A DNA stretch of 64,000 nucleotides from Novosphingobium sp. EMRT-2 (GTDB taxonomy: Bacteria; Pseudomonadota; Alphaproteobacteria; Sphingomonadales; Sphingomonadaceae): assembly GCF_005145025.1 (NCBI RefSeq), contig NZ_CP039695.1, positions 1,545,501 through 1,609,500 on the forward strand, read 5' to 3'. The notes beneath the pieces were generated by a model. The model did no database searches. It saw only the letters and a list, made by a program, of their open reading frames with translations, and was not told the DNA's origin. The translations under genes were made by a program, and so were the position numbers. Of the stretch, positions 55,851 through 64,000 are shown piece by piece (the stretch's first letter is position 1; the number at the start of each line of letters is the position of its first letter).

Positions 55851-58217
55851 CTACCACGCCACCGACACGCCGAACCGCACGGTCAGCGGCTCCACGGGCA
55901 CCGACTGATCGCGCCTGTACAGCAGCAGGGGGTTGCCCAGCGCGAAGCGGTTGGCGCGGGTGTTGAAGAGGTTGGTCGCCGCCATCGAGAGATCGACCGG
56001 CCCCCGGCGAAGCCCGGCATGGAGGTCAGCCACGGCATAATTGCCCTGCGAGACATCGAACAAGGCGCCCGGCCCGAGCACCGATCGCCCGACGTAGCGC
56101 ATGTCCAACCCGGCCCGATAAGTGGTGATGCCATGTCCCCAGCCGTAACGCAGGCTGGCGGCGGCCGAAAACGGTGGCGTATCCGGCAAGCGCCGGTCGC
56201 GGCCGACGGACTGCGCGGGCAGCGCGCCGGTCGTTCGGTTCGAGGTGAAGAGCACCGAGCTTTCCGCTTCCAGCCCCGGCACGATCACCCAGTTTCCGCT
56301 CGCTTCCAGCGCGAAAATCTTCGCGTTGCCGACGTTGGTGGTATAAGAAAAGCCCTTCGCGCTCACCAGTTCGGCCAGCACGTTCTGCCACCGGGCATAG
56401 GACGCCGCAGCCGAGAACGAGAGCCCGGTAGGCCCCGAGCGCGAACGGCGAAGCCCCACCTCCCCCATCACGATCGAATCCGCCTGGAACTCCGACACCT
56501 TGCCGACCCCGCGCGCCACCGATACCCCGCCGTTGCGGTAGCTGGTCTGGAACCGGGCAAAGAGCGAAAGGTCGTGCCGGACAGGCCAGAGCAGCGCCAC
56601 CGTGGGGTCTATGCGCGAGGCGCCCTTGCCCTTGATCGGCGAGGATACGCCGCCGCGCGATGGTTCGCTGTCGGTCCGCGCGGTGGTGGCACGCGCGCCC
56701 AACGTCGCCTTGATCGCGCCCAGCAAGGGGAAGGTGACCTGTCCGAACAGCGATCCGCTGCGGGTGACATTGGTCAGTTCGTCCAGTTCGGGCGGCGCCT
56801 CGGGCATGCCCAGCGAGCGCGACTGGCCGTCGCGCACCCGTTCATAGGCAAGACCCAGCACCCAGGTGACCGGCCGATCGAGCGGCCCGGACAAGCGCGT
56901 TTCCGACGAGAACGTGCGGGTCGATCGCTGCGTCTGGTAGGCGCGGCGGGGCGTGCCCGGGGTGGTGGCGTCAAACGTATCGAGCGCCGATCGGCCGCCC
57001 AGGCTGGCCGTTGACGTCAGCCGCATCCCGTTCGGCGCGCTGTATTCCACGTAGAGGCGGCCCAGCCCCAGCTCGCTGGAATAGGGTTGCGCGATCGCCG
57101 CGCGATGCGAAAGCGCGCCGGATGCATCGGCATAAGGGGCATCCCGCGCGCTCGTGCGCTGATAGAGCCCGCTGGCCTCGACGGGGAAGCCGTCGCCCAG
57201 CCGGGCCGCCAGCGCGCCGCGCCCTCCCGCTATATCGACCACGTTGCGGTCATGCCCCAGCCCCGGCACATCGATATAGCCGCCGTCCCGTTCGCGATAG
57301 GCCACCAGCCGCACGCCCGCTTCCGAGCGCAACAGGGGCATGTTGAGCATGGCCGAGCCATCCCAGCCGGTAGTGGCATCCGGGGAAACGCTGACGCCGC
57401 CGGTGACCGATCCGGCATAGCGATCGAGGTCGACCGCGTTCGGCATGATGCGGATGACCCCGCCGATCGAGCCCGAGCCATAGAGCGTGCCTTGCGGCCC
57501 CTCCAGCACTTCCACCGACGCGATGTCGTGCAGCTTGAGGTTGGGCGTGGGGCTGCCAAAGCCCAGCAGCGTATCGCCGAAATAGATGCTCGTCGTGGGC
57601 TGCGTCCAACTGTTGAAGCTGCTGTCGGCAATGCCACGGATGAAGATCTTGTTGCGCCCTTCCCCGAACGCGGTGGTCTGAAGGATGGGTTGCGCGCGGG
57701 CCATGCTGTCCAGCGAGGACGGGTCGCCCAGCCGGGAGCTTTCTTCGCCGGGCATCCGCCCCACGCTTCCCGGATAGAGCATGATCGGCGTGGGAAACTT
57801 GCCCCCCACCACCACGATCGGCGGTTGCGACACCGTGGCAGGCGGGGGGAAACTGGCAGGTGCCGCGCGCGGACGCCCCCGCGCAAGCGGCGCCCGTTCG
57901 ATCCGGAACCCCCGCGCGCCGATCCTGACCGCGCGATAGCCGGTCCCCTTGAGCAGTTGCGTCAACGCGCGCGCGGGATCGGACCCTACCTTGCGCGCCT
58001 GGACGCGCACCGTCGCCACCGCGGGATCGACCGAAACGATCTCGCTGCCGGTGCTTTCGGCCAGACGGCGCAGGGCGACGGAAAGCGACCCGGCCGGCAG
58101 GGAAATGACCGGACTATCGGCGGCCAATACCTTCGTGCCCGCGGAACAGCAGGCCAGCGCCAGCAGGGCGCTAGCTGCGACCCTTCGACGGCGAAAGCAC
58201 CCAGATTTCGCCTTCAC
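55851..58217 (-). CDS. TonB-dependent receptor with N-terminal signalling (STN) domain
   Basis: The product is 788 residues from a GTG at 58217. This start gives a proper signal peptide (RRRRVAASALLALACCSAGT, ending VLAA) and overlaps the fecR-like stop. The STN domain (SLSVALRRLAESTGSEIVSV, about 43-110) is followed by the plug (VEVLEGPQGTLYGSGSIGG) and barrel, ending VRFGVSVAW. STN receptors signal to the FecR/FecI pair upstream. A longer frame to 58454 runs inside the fecR-like gene and is rejected. The substrate is unknown. Confidence 0.88.
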   Translation of the reverse strand: MKAKSGCFRRRRVAASALLALACCSAGTKVLAADSPVISLPAGSLSVALRRLAESTGSEIVSVDPAVATVRVQARKVGSDPARALTQLLKGTGYRAVRIGARGFRIERAPLARGRPRAAPASFPPPATVSQPPIVVVGGKFPTPIMLYPGSVGRMPGEESSRLGDPSSLDSMARAQPILQTTAFGEGRNKIFIRGIADSSFNSWTQPTTSIYFGDTLLGFGSPTPNLKLHDIASVEVLEGPQGTLYGSGSIGGVIRIMPNAVDLDRYAGSVTGGVSVSPDATTGWDGSAMLNMPLLRSEAGVRLVAYRERDGGYIDVPGLGHDRNVVDIAGGRGALAARLGDGFPVEASGLYQRTSARDAPYADASGALSHRAAIAQPYSSELGLGRLYVEYSAPNGMRLTSTASLGGRSALDTFDATTPGTPRRAYQTQRSTRTFSSETRLSGPLDRPVTWVLGLAYERVRDGQSRSLGMPEAPPELDELTNVTRSGSLFGQVTFPLLGAIKATLGARATTARTDSEPSRGGVSSPIKGKGASRIDPTVALLWPVRHDLSLFARFQTSYRNGGVSVARGVGKVSEFQADSIVMGEVGLRRSRSGPTGLSFSAAASYARWQNVLAELVSAKGFSYTTNVGNAKIFALEASGNWVIVPGLEAESSVLFTSNRTTGALPAQSVGRDRRLPDTPPFSAAASLRYGWGHGITTYRAGLDMRYVGRSVLGPGALFDVSQGNYAVADLHAGLRRGPVDLSMAATNLFNTRANRFALGNPLLLYRRDQSVPVEPLTVRFGVSVAW

Positions 58218-59121
58218 GACGGCAATCAACTCCGACCAGACGCGCGAGATGTTCAACGTCGCGCGCTGTCTCTCCCGAAAGCCTGACATTGCCAGTAAAC
58301 GGCATGGCCGACAAGCCGCCCTCCAGCCGGATTTCCGCACCATTGCGGCGATGGAAGGCCGCCACGACATCCGCCAGCGTGGCCTGGTCGAAATCCAGTT
58401 CGCCGGTCTGCCAGCCGCCCACCGACGCCGCCTTCCAGCGCGTGGCAAGGCCACTTGCTTCGTCGATCGTCAAACCCTCGCCGGCGTGGAGGGCGAGGCG
58501 GGCACCGTCCGGATCGACCATGACGCTGCCTTCGCTGACCGAAACCATCAGCCGCCCGGCATCGCGCCGGACGTTGAACACGGTTCCGACATCGACAATG
58601 CGGTAGCGGCCCGCCTCCACCGTGAACGGCGCATCGGCGCGATGGCGGATCGCGAACAGCGCCTCGCCACCATCCAGCCGGACAGACCGTTCACCGTCCC
58701 CCCGGGTCAATCGCGTATCGCCGTTGAGCACGATCGCGGTGCCTTCGGCGAGGCGCACGGTCTGCATCTTGCCGGCCGCCGTCGCGAAGGTCGTCGGTTG
58801 GCGATCGCGCGGCGCGACCGTCCACAGCGCCACGCCGGCCAGCGAGGCCGCGAGCGCGATGCCGGCGCCCGCACGCCGCCATCCCCGACGTGCCAGCACC
58901 ACCGGCTGCGTTTCCCTCGCCGGTTGGCGCAGGACCGGCGCTTCGGCCAGCAGGCGATCCGCCGCCGCCACACGGTCGAACGCGGCCTGATGCTCCGGCG
59001 CGGCTTCCAGCCAGGCGACCAGATCAACCCAACGCGCAGCGTCCATCGCGGGCATCCGCACATGCCACGCGATTGCCGCCTCCATCGCCCCGTCCGGGGC
59101 CTCGTGCGTTTCAGCGCTCAT
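58171..59121 (-). CDS. FecR family anti-sigma/signal transducer
   Basis: The product has 316 residues. The N-terminal cytoplasmic part includes WVDLVAWLEAAPEHQAAFDRV. A transmembrane helix sits at about 84-103 (AGAGIALAASLAGVALWTVA). The FecR domain follows (VRLAEGTAIVLNGDTRL, GGEALFAIRHR, VGTVFNVR) and the C-terminus binds the STN domain. It relays ligand binding at the receptor to the sigma factor. It overlaps both the sigma gene upstream and the receptor gene downstream. Confidence 0.9.
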   Translation of the reverse strand: MSAETHEAPDGAMEAAIAWHVRMPAMDAARWVDLVAWLEAAPEHQAAFDRVAAADRLLAEAPVLRQPARETQPVVLARRGWRRAGAGIALAASLAGVALWTVAPRDRQPTTFATAAGKMQTVRLAEGTAIVLNGDTRLTRGDGERSVRLDGGEALFAIRHRADAPFTVEAGRYRIVDVGTVFNVRRDAGRLMVSVSEGSVMVDPDGARLALHAGEGLTIDEASGLATRWKAASVGGWQTGELDFDQATLADVVAAFHRRNGAEIRLEGGLSAMPFTGNVRLSGETARDVEHLARLVGVDCRREGEIWVLSPSKGRS

Positions 59122-59668
59122 GGCAATCAACCTCATGCTGGCCGCGCTCCCCGTGCGCGGCAGGTTCCATCACGGGATCGGCAAGACCGGCCACCAACTG
59201 GCGGTACGCCCTTCCCAGCAGTTTCTCGACGCCCGACAGGCTCATCCCCAACTCCTGCGCGATCGCCTTCTGCGGCCGCTGTTCCAGCCGGAACATCAAC
59301 AGCGCGTCACGCATCCGTTCGGGCATCGCATCCAGCAGGCTTCCGACCCGTTGCAACTCGCCGCGCGCGATCAGGCCACGTTCGGCGTCCGGATACTCCC
59401 CGCTTTCGGGCTGCACCGCCTGCCACGCCTTCTCGCGCACGCCGCGGCGGGCCGCAGCGATGCGGCGGTCGGTGGCCAGGTTGCAGGCCATGCGGAACAG
59501 GTAGGCGGCCGGATCAGCAATCGGGCCGGGACGCGCATCCTGAAGCCGCAGCCAAAGCTCCTGCGCCGTCTCTTCCGCCTCATCCCGATTGCCGAGACGG
59601 GCGGACAGCAATCGCAGGATCATCGGACGCTGTTCCATGAATACGCGCTCCAGCCCGGCTTCGCTCAC
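59111..59668 (-). CDS. ECF sigma factor, FecI-like
   Basis: The product has 185 residues. Region 2 (RLLSARLGNRDEAEETAQEL, DPAAYLFRMACNLATDRR) and region 4 (LLDAMPERMRDALLMFRLEQ, QKAIAQELGMSLSGVEKLLG) are present. The last 15 residues are longer than usual. It should transcribe the receptor genes when the FecR-like protein senses ligand. Its start overlaps the hpnK-like stop by 4 bp. Confidence 0.9.
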   Translation of the reverse strand: MSEAGLERVFMEQRPMILRLLSARLGNRDEAEETAQELWLRLQDARPGPIADPAAYLFRMACNLATDRRIAAARRGVREKAWQAVQPESGEYPDAERGLIARGELQRVGSLLDAMPERMRDALLMFRLEQRPQKAIAQELGMSLSGVEKLLGRAYRQLVAGLADPVMEPAAHGERGQHEVDCHER

Positions 59669-60510
59669 AGAGGCACCACCCGCTCTATCCGGGCCAGCCG
59701 TTCGGGCAGCGCCGCGGCGGCCAGCACGCTGGCTTCGCGAATGCGCGCGTCTGCGATCGTATCGCCGTCAAGATGACCGGCACCGGGATGACACATGACC
59801 ACGTGCATATCCGAAGGCGCGGCAAAGAAGCGCGGCAAAAGCGCGGCATAGTCGGTGGTGAAGTCGTAGTGCCCGCCAAAGCTGCGGTTGCTCGCCACCC
59901 CGCGCCGGGACAGCAGCCGCCGGAAGCCGGCCGCGTGAAGGCTCGATCCGATAGCCTTGTCGATGAAGGGCCGCCGGCTCATCGCCCCCAGCCGATCTCC
60001 GGGGTTGCGCACCCAGGCGTGCGGCGCGTGTTCCAGCACCGCATCGACCACCACCTCGCGCAGGCCCGGATAGACATGGACGTGCTGGTGCGCGTCGACG
60101 AAATCCGGCGCCGCGCCCCGCACCGCCACGAAGGCCGCGATCTGCGCGTCGATCTCTGCGCGGAATTCCTTGAGGTCCAGCTTGCGCCGGTGCGCCATCA
60201 CCATCAGCGCGTCTGCACTGGGCAGGCGGCCATCGGCATCCGTGCAGGACATGCGCGTGATCGGGCGCTCGCTGGACAGCGTAAGGTGCAGCCCCACATG
60301 CAGCGGCCCGTGGCGCGGATCGCGCACGCGCGCGGCCTCGACCAGCAAGGGCGCATCCTTCTCCCAGTTCGCGAAGGGCACCATGCAACTCACCGCGTTG
60401 ATGCTGCCCGATGCCGCCAGCGAAGCGATCGTTTCGCTGATCCCGCGCGAAAGCGCGAAATCGTCGGCGCACAGGATGAAGCGCTCAGGCGTGGGATAGC
60501 TGGCTTTCAT
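59665..60510 (-). CDS. YdjC/HpnK family deacetylase
   Basis: The product has 281 residues. Motif 1 is LCADDFALSRGI (metal-binding Asp pair), followed by HVGLHLTLSSERP, then DAHQHVHVYPGL (metal His), and CHPGAGHLDGDT near the C-terminus. The family includes chitooligosaccharide deacetylase ChbG and HpnK, named from hopanoid gene clusters. Only one further glycan or lipid-type gene is adjacent, the glycosyltransferase, whose end overlaps its start. Confidence 0.85.
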   Translation of the reverse strand: MKASYPTPERFILCADDFALSRGISETIASLAASGSINAVSCMVPFANWEKDAPLLVEAARVRDPRHGPLHVGLHLTLSSERPITRMSCTDADGRLPSADALMVMAHRRKLDLKEFRAEIDAQIAAFVAVRGAAPDFVDAHQHVHVYPGLREVVVDAVLEHAPHAWVRNPGDRLGAMSRRPFIDKAIGSSLHAAGFRRLLSRRGVASNRSFGGHYDFTTDYAALLPRFFAAPSDMHVVMCHPGAGHLDGDTIADARIREASVLAAAALPERLARIERVVPL

Positions 60511-61366
60511 GGCGTCTCAACCTTTCGCTGCTGAGGGCGCGCGCGCGCAGCCTGTCCGCAAGGTATCCGTGGAAGAACGCCTTGCGATTCGCCGCGCGCG
60601 AGCAATGGTACAGGATGCGTTCGTGAAAGCGCCACCCCGGCGCAGGGGCGGAGCCGGACCGTTCGGCCGGCGCGCATTCGAAGTGCCGGTGATAGGCGAT
60701 GCGGCCCTGCTGCTCGATCCGCGCCATGATCTCATGATCTTCCAGCACCCAGTTCCAGATCTGCGGATCGAAGCCGCCGACCGCCCGCAGCGCAGACGTG
60801 CGGAACACCTGCCCCGCGCCGCCGTTCAGGCACTGTTGCGGCAGCAGCTTCGACGTCAGTTCCAGCTTCCATCCCGCGAACCGCCGTTGCCAGCGCGAAG
60901 CGCCGGGCGGTTGCGTGGCGGCGACAGCGGCCACCGTGCCCCGGGCCAGCAAGCCGGCGGCGCGCGAAAGATAGTCGGGCGGGTACAGCGTATCGGCATC
61001 GCACGTGGCGACGAATTCGGTGCCCGTCACCGCCAGCCCGGTCCGCAGCGCGGCAACCTTGCCCGGCTCCTGTTCGACCAGCAATTCTGCCGAGACCCCC
61101 GCCGCCGCGCACGCCGCCAGCGCCACCGCCCCGCTGCCATCGGTCGAGGCGTTGTCCACCAGCACCATACGGAACGGAACGTCCTGCCGTGCTAGGCTGG
61201 CGATGCAGGATGGCAGATGCGCGCGTTCGTTGAAAAACGGCACGATCACGGTCCAGCGCTCGGCGTGCCAGGCGTGAATGCCGCCCGCCCCTTGCGAAAG
61301 ACCGCTCATCGCCTCGGGATCGCCCGATGCGGTCATGCCTGCCGTGATGCTTGTCGCGTCTCTCAT
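60485..61366 (-). CDS. glycosyltransferase family 2
   Basis: The product has 293 residues. The GT-A pattern is WTVIVPFFNERAHLPSCIASL, VLVDNASTDGSG, then the DxD motif CDADTLYPPDYLS, and NGGAGQVFRTSALRAVGGFD. It transfers a sugar to lipid or glycan. The ATG at 61366 has GGGGAG 8 bp upstream. Its end overlaps the HpnK-like start, so the two are probably translated together, matching HpnI/HpnK-type pairs in hopanoid loci by analogy. Confidence 0.85.
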   Translation of the reverse strand: MRDATSITAGMTASGDPEAMSGLSQGAGGIHAWHAERWTVIVPFFNERAHLPSCIASLARQDVPFRMVLVDNASTDGSGAVALAACAAAGVSAELLVEQEPGKVAALRTGLAVTGTEFVATCDADTLYPPDYLSRAAGLLARGTVAAVAATQPPGASRWQRRFAGWKLELTSKLLPQQCLNGGAGQVFRTSALRAVGGFDPQIWNWVLEDHEIMARIEQQGRIAYHRHFECAPAERSGSAPAPGWRFHERILYHCSRAANRKAFFHGYLADRLRARALSSERLRRHESQLSHA

Positions 61367-61468
61367 GCACAGAACTCCCCGTCCGTGCATGAGACGACAG
61401 CGAGAGGCGACTCCCGCCTCCCGCGCTTTCAAAATTCGGTCAGACTGGCGCCATCGGCGTTGCCGGGG

Positions 61469-62353
61469 TCAAAGCCCCAGCAGCCTCCGGGCGACGGCGC
61501 GCACCTCGTCCGCCATGTCGGGCCGTTCCAGCGACAGCGCCAGCGTGGCCTCGACGAAGCCGGTCTTGCTGCCACAGTCGAAGCGGCGGCCGGCGAAGGT
61601 CACGGCATGGAACGGCTGTTGCCCGATCATGGCTGCCATGGCGTCGGTCAACTGGATCTCGCCCCCCGCGCCCTTTTCCTGCCCTTCCAGCGTGCGCATC
61701 ACTTCGGGCTGGAGGATATAGCGCCCCGAAATGATGAGGTTCGACGGCGCATCCTCGCGCTTCGGCTTCTCGACAAGCCCCTTGACCTCGGTCAGCGTGC
61801 CCTGGCGCGCGCCCGGCGCGATCACGCCATAGCTCGACACTTCCTCGTCCGGCACTTCCAGCACGCTGATGAGGTTGCCGCCAACTTCGTGATAGGCATC
61901 GACCATCTGCTTCATGCAGCCCGGCGCGCCGATCATCAGTTCATCGGGCAGGAAGATCGCGAACGGTTCGTCGCCCACGATCGCGCGCGCGCACCACACC
62001 GCATGGCCCAGCCCCATCGGCACCTGCTGCCGCACCGTGACCAGATTGCCCGGCGGAATGCGCGTGGGCTCCAGAACCGCGAGATTCTTGCCGCGATCGG
62101 CCATCGTGCGTTCCAGCTCGAACGCGGTATCGAAATGCTCCACGATCGAGGTCTTGCCGCGCCCGGTCACAAAAATCATCTGCTCGATCCCGGCCTCGCG
62201 CGCCTCGTCGACCGCGTACTGGATCAGCGGCCGGTCGATGATCGGCAGCATTTCCTTCGGGATAGCCTTGGTCGCCGGCAGGAACCGCGTGCCCAGCCCC
62301 GCGACGGGAAACACCGCCTTGCGGATCGGCTTGCGTTCGGTCGAACCCTTCAT
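61469..62353 (-). CDS. galU: UTP-glucose-1-phosphate uridylyltransferase
   Basis: The product has 294 residues. Nucleotide-binding VFPVAGLGTRFLPATKAIPKEML is at the N-terminus, then LIQYAVDEAREAGIEQMIFV, LGHAVWCARAIVGDEPFAI, LPDEL and VEKPKREDAP. It makes UDP-glucose for exopolysaccharide and envelope sugars. The ATG at 62353 has GAGGAG 5 bp upstream, better than the GTG at 62359. It lies upstream of the glycosyltransferase on the same strand. Confidence 0.95.
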   Translation of the reverse strand: MKGSTERKPIRKAVFPVAGLGTRFLPATKAIPKEMLPIIDRPLIQYAVDEAREAGIEQMIFVTGRGKTSIVEHFDTAFELERTMADRGKNLAVLEPTRIPPGNLVTVRQQVPMGLGHAVWCARAIVGDEPFAIFLPDELMIGAPGCMKQMVDAYHEVGGNLISVLEVPDEEVSSYGVIAPGARQGTLTEVKGLVEKPKREDAPSNLIISGRYILQPEVMRTLEGQEKGAGGEIQLTDAMAAMIGQQPFHAVTFAGRRFDCGSKTGFVEATLALSLERPDMADEVRAVARRLLGL

Positions 62354-62669
62354 GCTCACTCCTCGATAGCGTTACGGCCAGAGCATCACCCGGCGTTGCT
62401 CCGACATTGCCATGCGCCCCGCACTCTTTTGTATGCCCGACGCTTGCTGCGCCAAGGCTTTGCGCCCGCCTGTTCCACCAGGGGGCACCAGACGCGGAAT
62501 GGCTCCGCTACACCCTGCTCATGCGACACGGCCGTGACATAAGGCACAACGAATGTTGCATTGCAACAAAATGAAACAGCTTTTCGTAGCCCGCTGAAAG
62601 CGCTGCGCTATTCCGCTGGCTGTCTATCGCAGAGGAAGCTTTGACATAGCGTTACCGGCCGCCGGAACG
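62354..62669. other. intergenic region between sucD and galU
   Basis: About 315 bp with no convincing gene. It holds the odd palindrome TGTTGCA-T-TGCAACA (62554-62568) about 200 bp upstream of galU, and an AT-rich patch ATGAAACAGC right after it. Promoter elements are not clear. Confidence 0.4.
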
Positions 62670-62695
62670 AAAAAGGGAGCCATAAGGCTCCCTTT
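62670..62695 (-). terminator. intrinsic terminator of the sucCD transcript
   Basis: On the minus strand AAAGGGAGCC/GGCTCCCTTT (62672-62681 and 62686-62695) form a perfect stem with loop TTAT, and T5 follows (62674-62670). It lies about 60 bp after the sucD stop. Confidence 0.92.
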
Positions 62696-62754
62696 CCCGT
62701 TTCCGTGCCGGTCCCGGCCCGTCCAGCTTGCGCCGGAACCGGGCACCGAGCGCC

Positions 62755-63636
62755 TTACTTGAGCGCTTCGGCCAGCGTTTCGCCCAGCAGGCTGGGCGAG
62801 GGGGAAACGCGGATGCCCGCCGCTTCCATCGCCGCGATCTTGCTTTCCGCATCGCCCTTGCCGCCCGAAACGATCGCGCCAGCGTGGCCCATGCGGCGGC
62901 CCGGAGGCGCCGAACGGCCGGCGATGAAGCCGGCCATCGGCTTCTTGCGGCCGCGCTTGGCCTCGTCGATCAGGAACTGCGCGGCCTGCTCCTCGGCGTC
63001 GCCGCCGATTTCGCCGATCATGATGATCGACTTGGTCTCTTCGTCCGCCAGGAACAGTTCCAGCACATCGATGAAGTTGGTGCCGTTGACCGGGTCACCA
63101 CCGATGCCGACGGCCGTGGTCTGGCCAAGGCCGATGTTCGAGGTCTGGAACACCGCTTCATAGGTCAGCGTGCCCGAACGCGAGACCACGCCGACCGAAC
63201 CCTTCTTGAAGATGGAGCCGGGCATGATGCCGATCTTGCATTCGTCCGGCGTCAGCACGCCAGGGCAGTTCGGGCCGATCAGGCGCGACTTGCTGCCCGA
63301 AAGCGCGCGCTTCACGCGCACCATGTCGAGCACCGGAATGCCTTCGGTGATGCAGACGATCAGTTCCATCTGCGCATCGATCGCCTCGAGAATGGCGTCG
63401 GCCGCGCCCGGAGGCGGCACGTAGATGCACGAAGCGGTGGCGCCGGTGGCGGCCTTCGCCTCGGCGACAGTGTCATACTGCGGCAGGCCGATGTGGGTTG
63501 TGCCGCCCTTGCCCGGCGTCACGCCCGCAACCATCTGCGTGCCATAGTCCAGCGCCGCCTGCGTGTGGAACGCACCGGTCTTGCCGGTCATCCCCTGGGT
63601 GATGACCTTGGTGTTCTTGTTGACGAGAATGCTCAT
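62755..63636 (-). CDS. sucD: succinyl-CoA synthetase alpha subunit
   Basis: The product has 293 residues. CoA-binding [18 protein letters not shown] and [11 protein letters not shown] are near the start, [13 protein letters not shown] and IGPNCPGVL follow, and the phosphorylated active-site His251 lies in RMGHAGAIV. With SucC it converts succinyl-CoA to succinate in the TCA cycle while making ATP or GTP. It lies 3 bp after sucC. Confidence 0.96.
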   Translation of the reverse strand: MSILVNKNTKVITQGMTGKTGAFHTQAALDYGTQMVAGVTPGKGGTTHIGLPQYDTVAEAKAATGATASCIYVPPPGAADAILEAIDAQMELIVCITEGIPVLDMVRVKRALSGSKSRLIGPNCPGVLTPDECKIGIMPGSIFKKGSVGVVSRSGTLTYEAVFQTSNIGLGQTTAVGIGGDPVNGTNFIDVLELFLADEETKSIIMIGEIGGDAEEQAAQFLIDEAKRGRKKPMAGFIAGRSAPPGRRMGHAGAIVSGGKGDAESKIAAMEAAGIRVSPSPSLLGETLAEALK

Positions 63637-63639
63637 GGT

Positions 63640-64000
<361 letters not shown>

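Overview
The window looks like a chromosomal segment of a high-GC alphaproteobacterium of the order Sphingomonadales, most like Novosphingobium or Sphingomonas. The basis is the combination of COQ9 and ATP12-type proteins, several TonB-dependent receptors, an Mla-type lipid transport operon, an HpnK-like deacetylase, a GatCAB operon and the sphingomonad-style intergenic palindromes. Assignment to a genus is inference only. No rRNA and no CRISPR array were seen. One tRNA (Val, anticodon TAC) is present.

Layout. Positions 1-6456 hold housekeeping genes: the start of fumC, a YjbQ-family protein, a DUF2059 protein, an S9 peptidase and clpB with a heat-shock type promoter. Positions 6578-14390 form a compact Mu-like transposable element bounded by 33-bp imperfect terminal inverted repeats. 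It carries a repressor, a small Ner-position gene, a MuA-type DDE transposase, a MuB-type ATPase, small unknown genes, a Mor-type activator, a gpT-type major head protein and a second Mor-type activator. It has no terminase, portal, protease or tail genes. A DUF3800 gene lies just outside its right end. Positions 15424-22951 hold a TonB-dependent receptor, a two-domain M16 peptidase and three small secreted or unknown proteins, two of them tandem paralogues. Positions 22989-31428 hold gatCAB, an FKBP isomerase, rpsU and a tightly overlapping six-gene run (crcB, RluC-type pseudouridine synthase, PaiB-like, HAD phosphatase, a two-helix membrane protein, ATP12). Positions 31451-34973 hold the Mla-type operon, followed by valS, queE, ssb, feoAB, coq9, an ankyrin protein, SCO, YcgN, a YgjP-like metallopeptidase and ribD/ribE.

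From 47225 there is a promoter-like sequence, an unexplained structured leader, and a putative organosulfur or small-acid uptake and oxidation cluster: a TonB receptor with a one-base frameshift, a flavin monooxygenase, an MFS transporter, a TauD-type dioxygenase, an SDR and a LysR regulator. After tRNA-Val comes a FecI/FecR signalling pair with its own receptor carrying an N-terminal signalling domain. These genes overlap, or lie directly next to, an HpnK-like deacetylase and a glycosyltransferase. galU, sucD and the end of sucC close the window.

The strongest candidates for something undescribed are the 7.8-kb capsid-carrying Mu-like element with mapped ends, the structured leader at about 47255-47420, and the frameshifted receptor.
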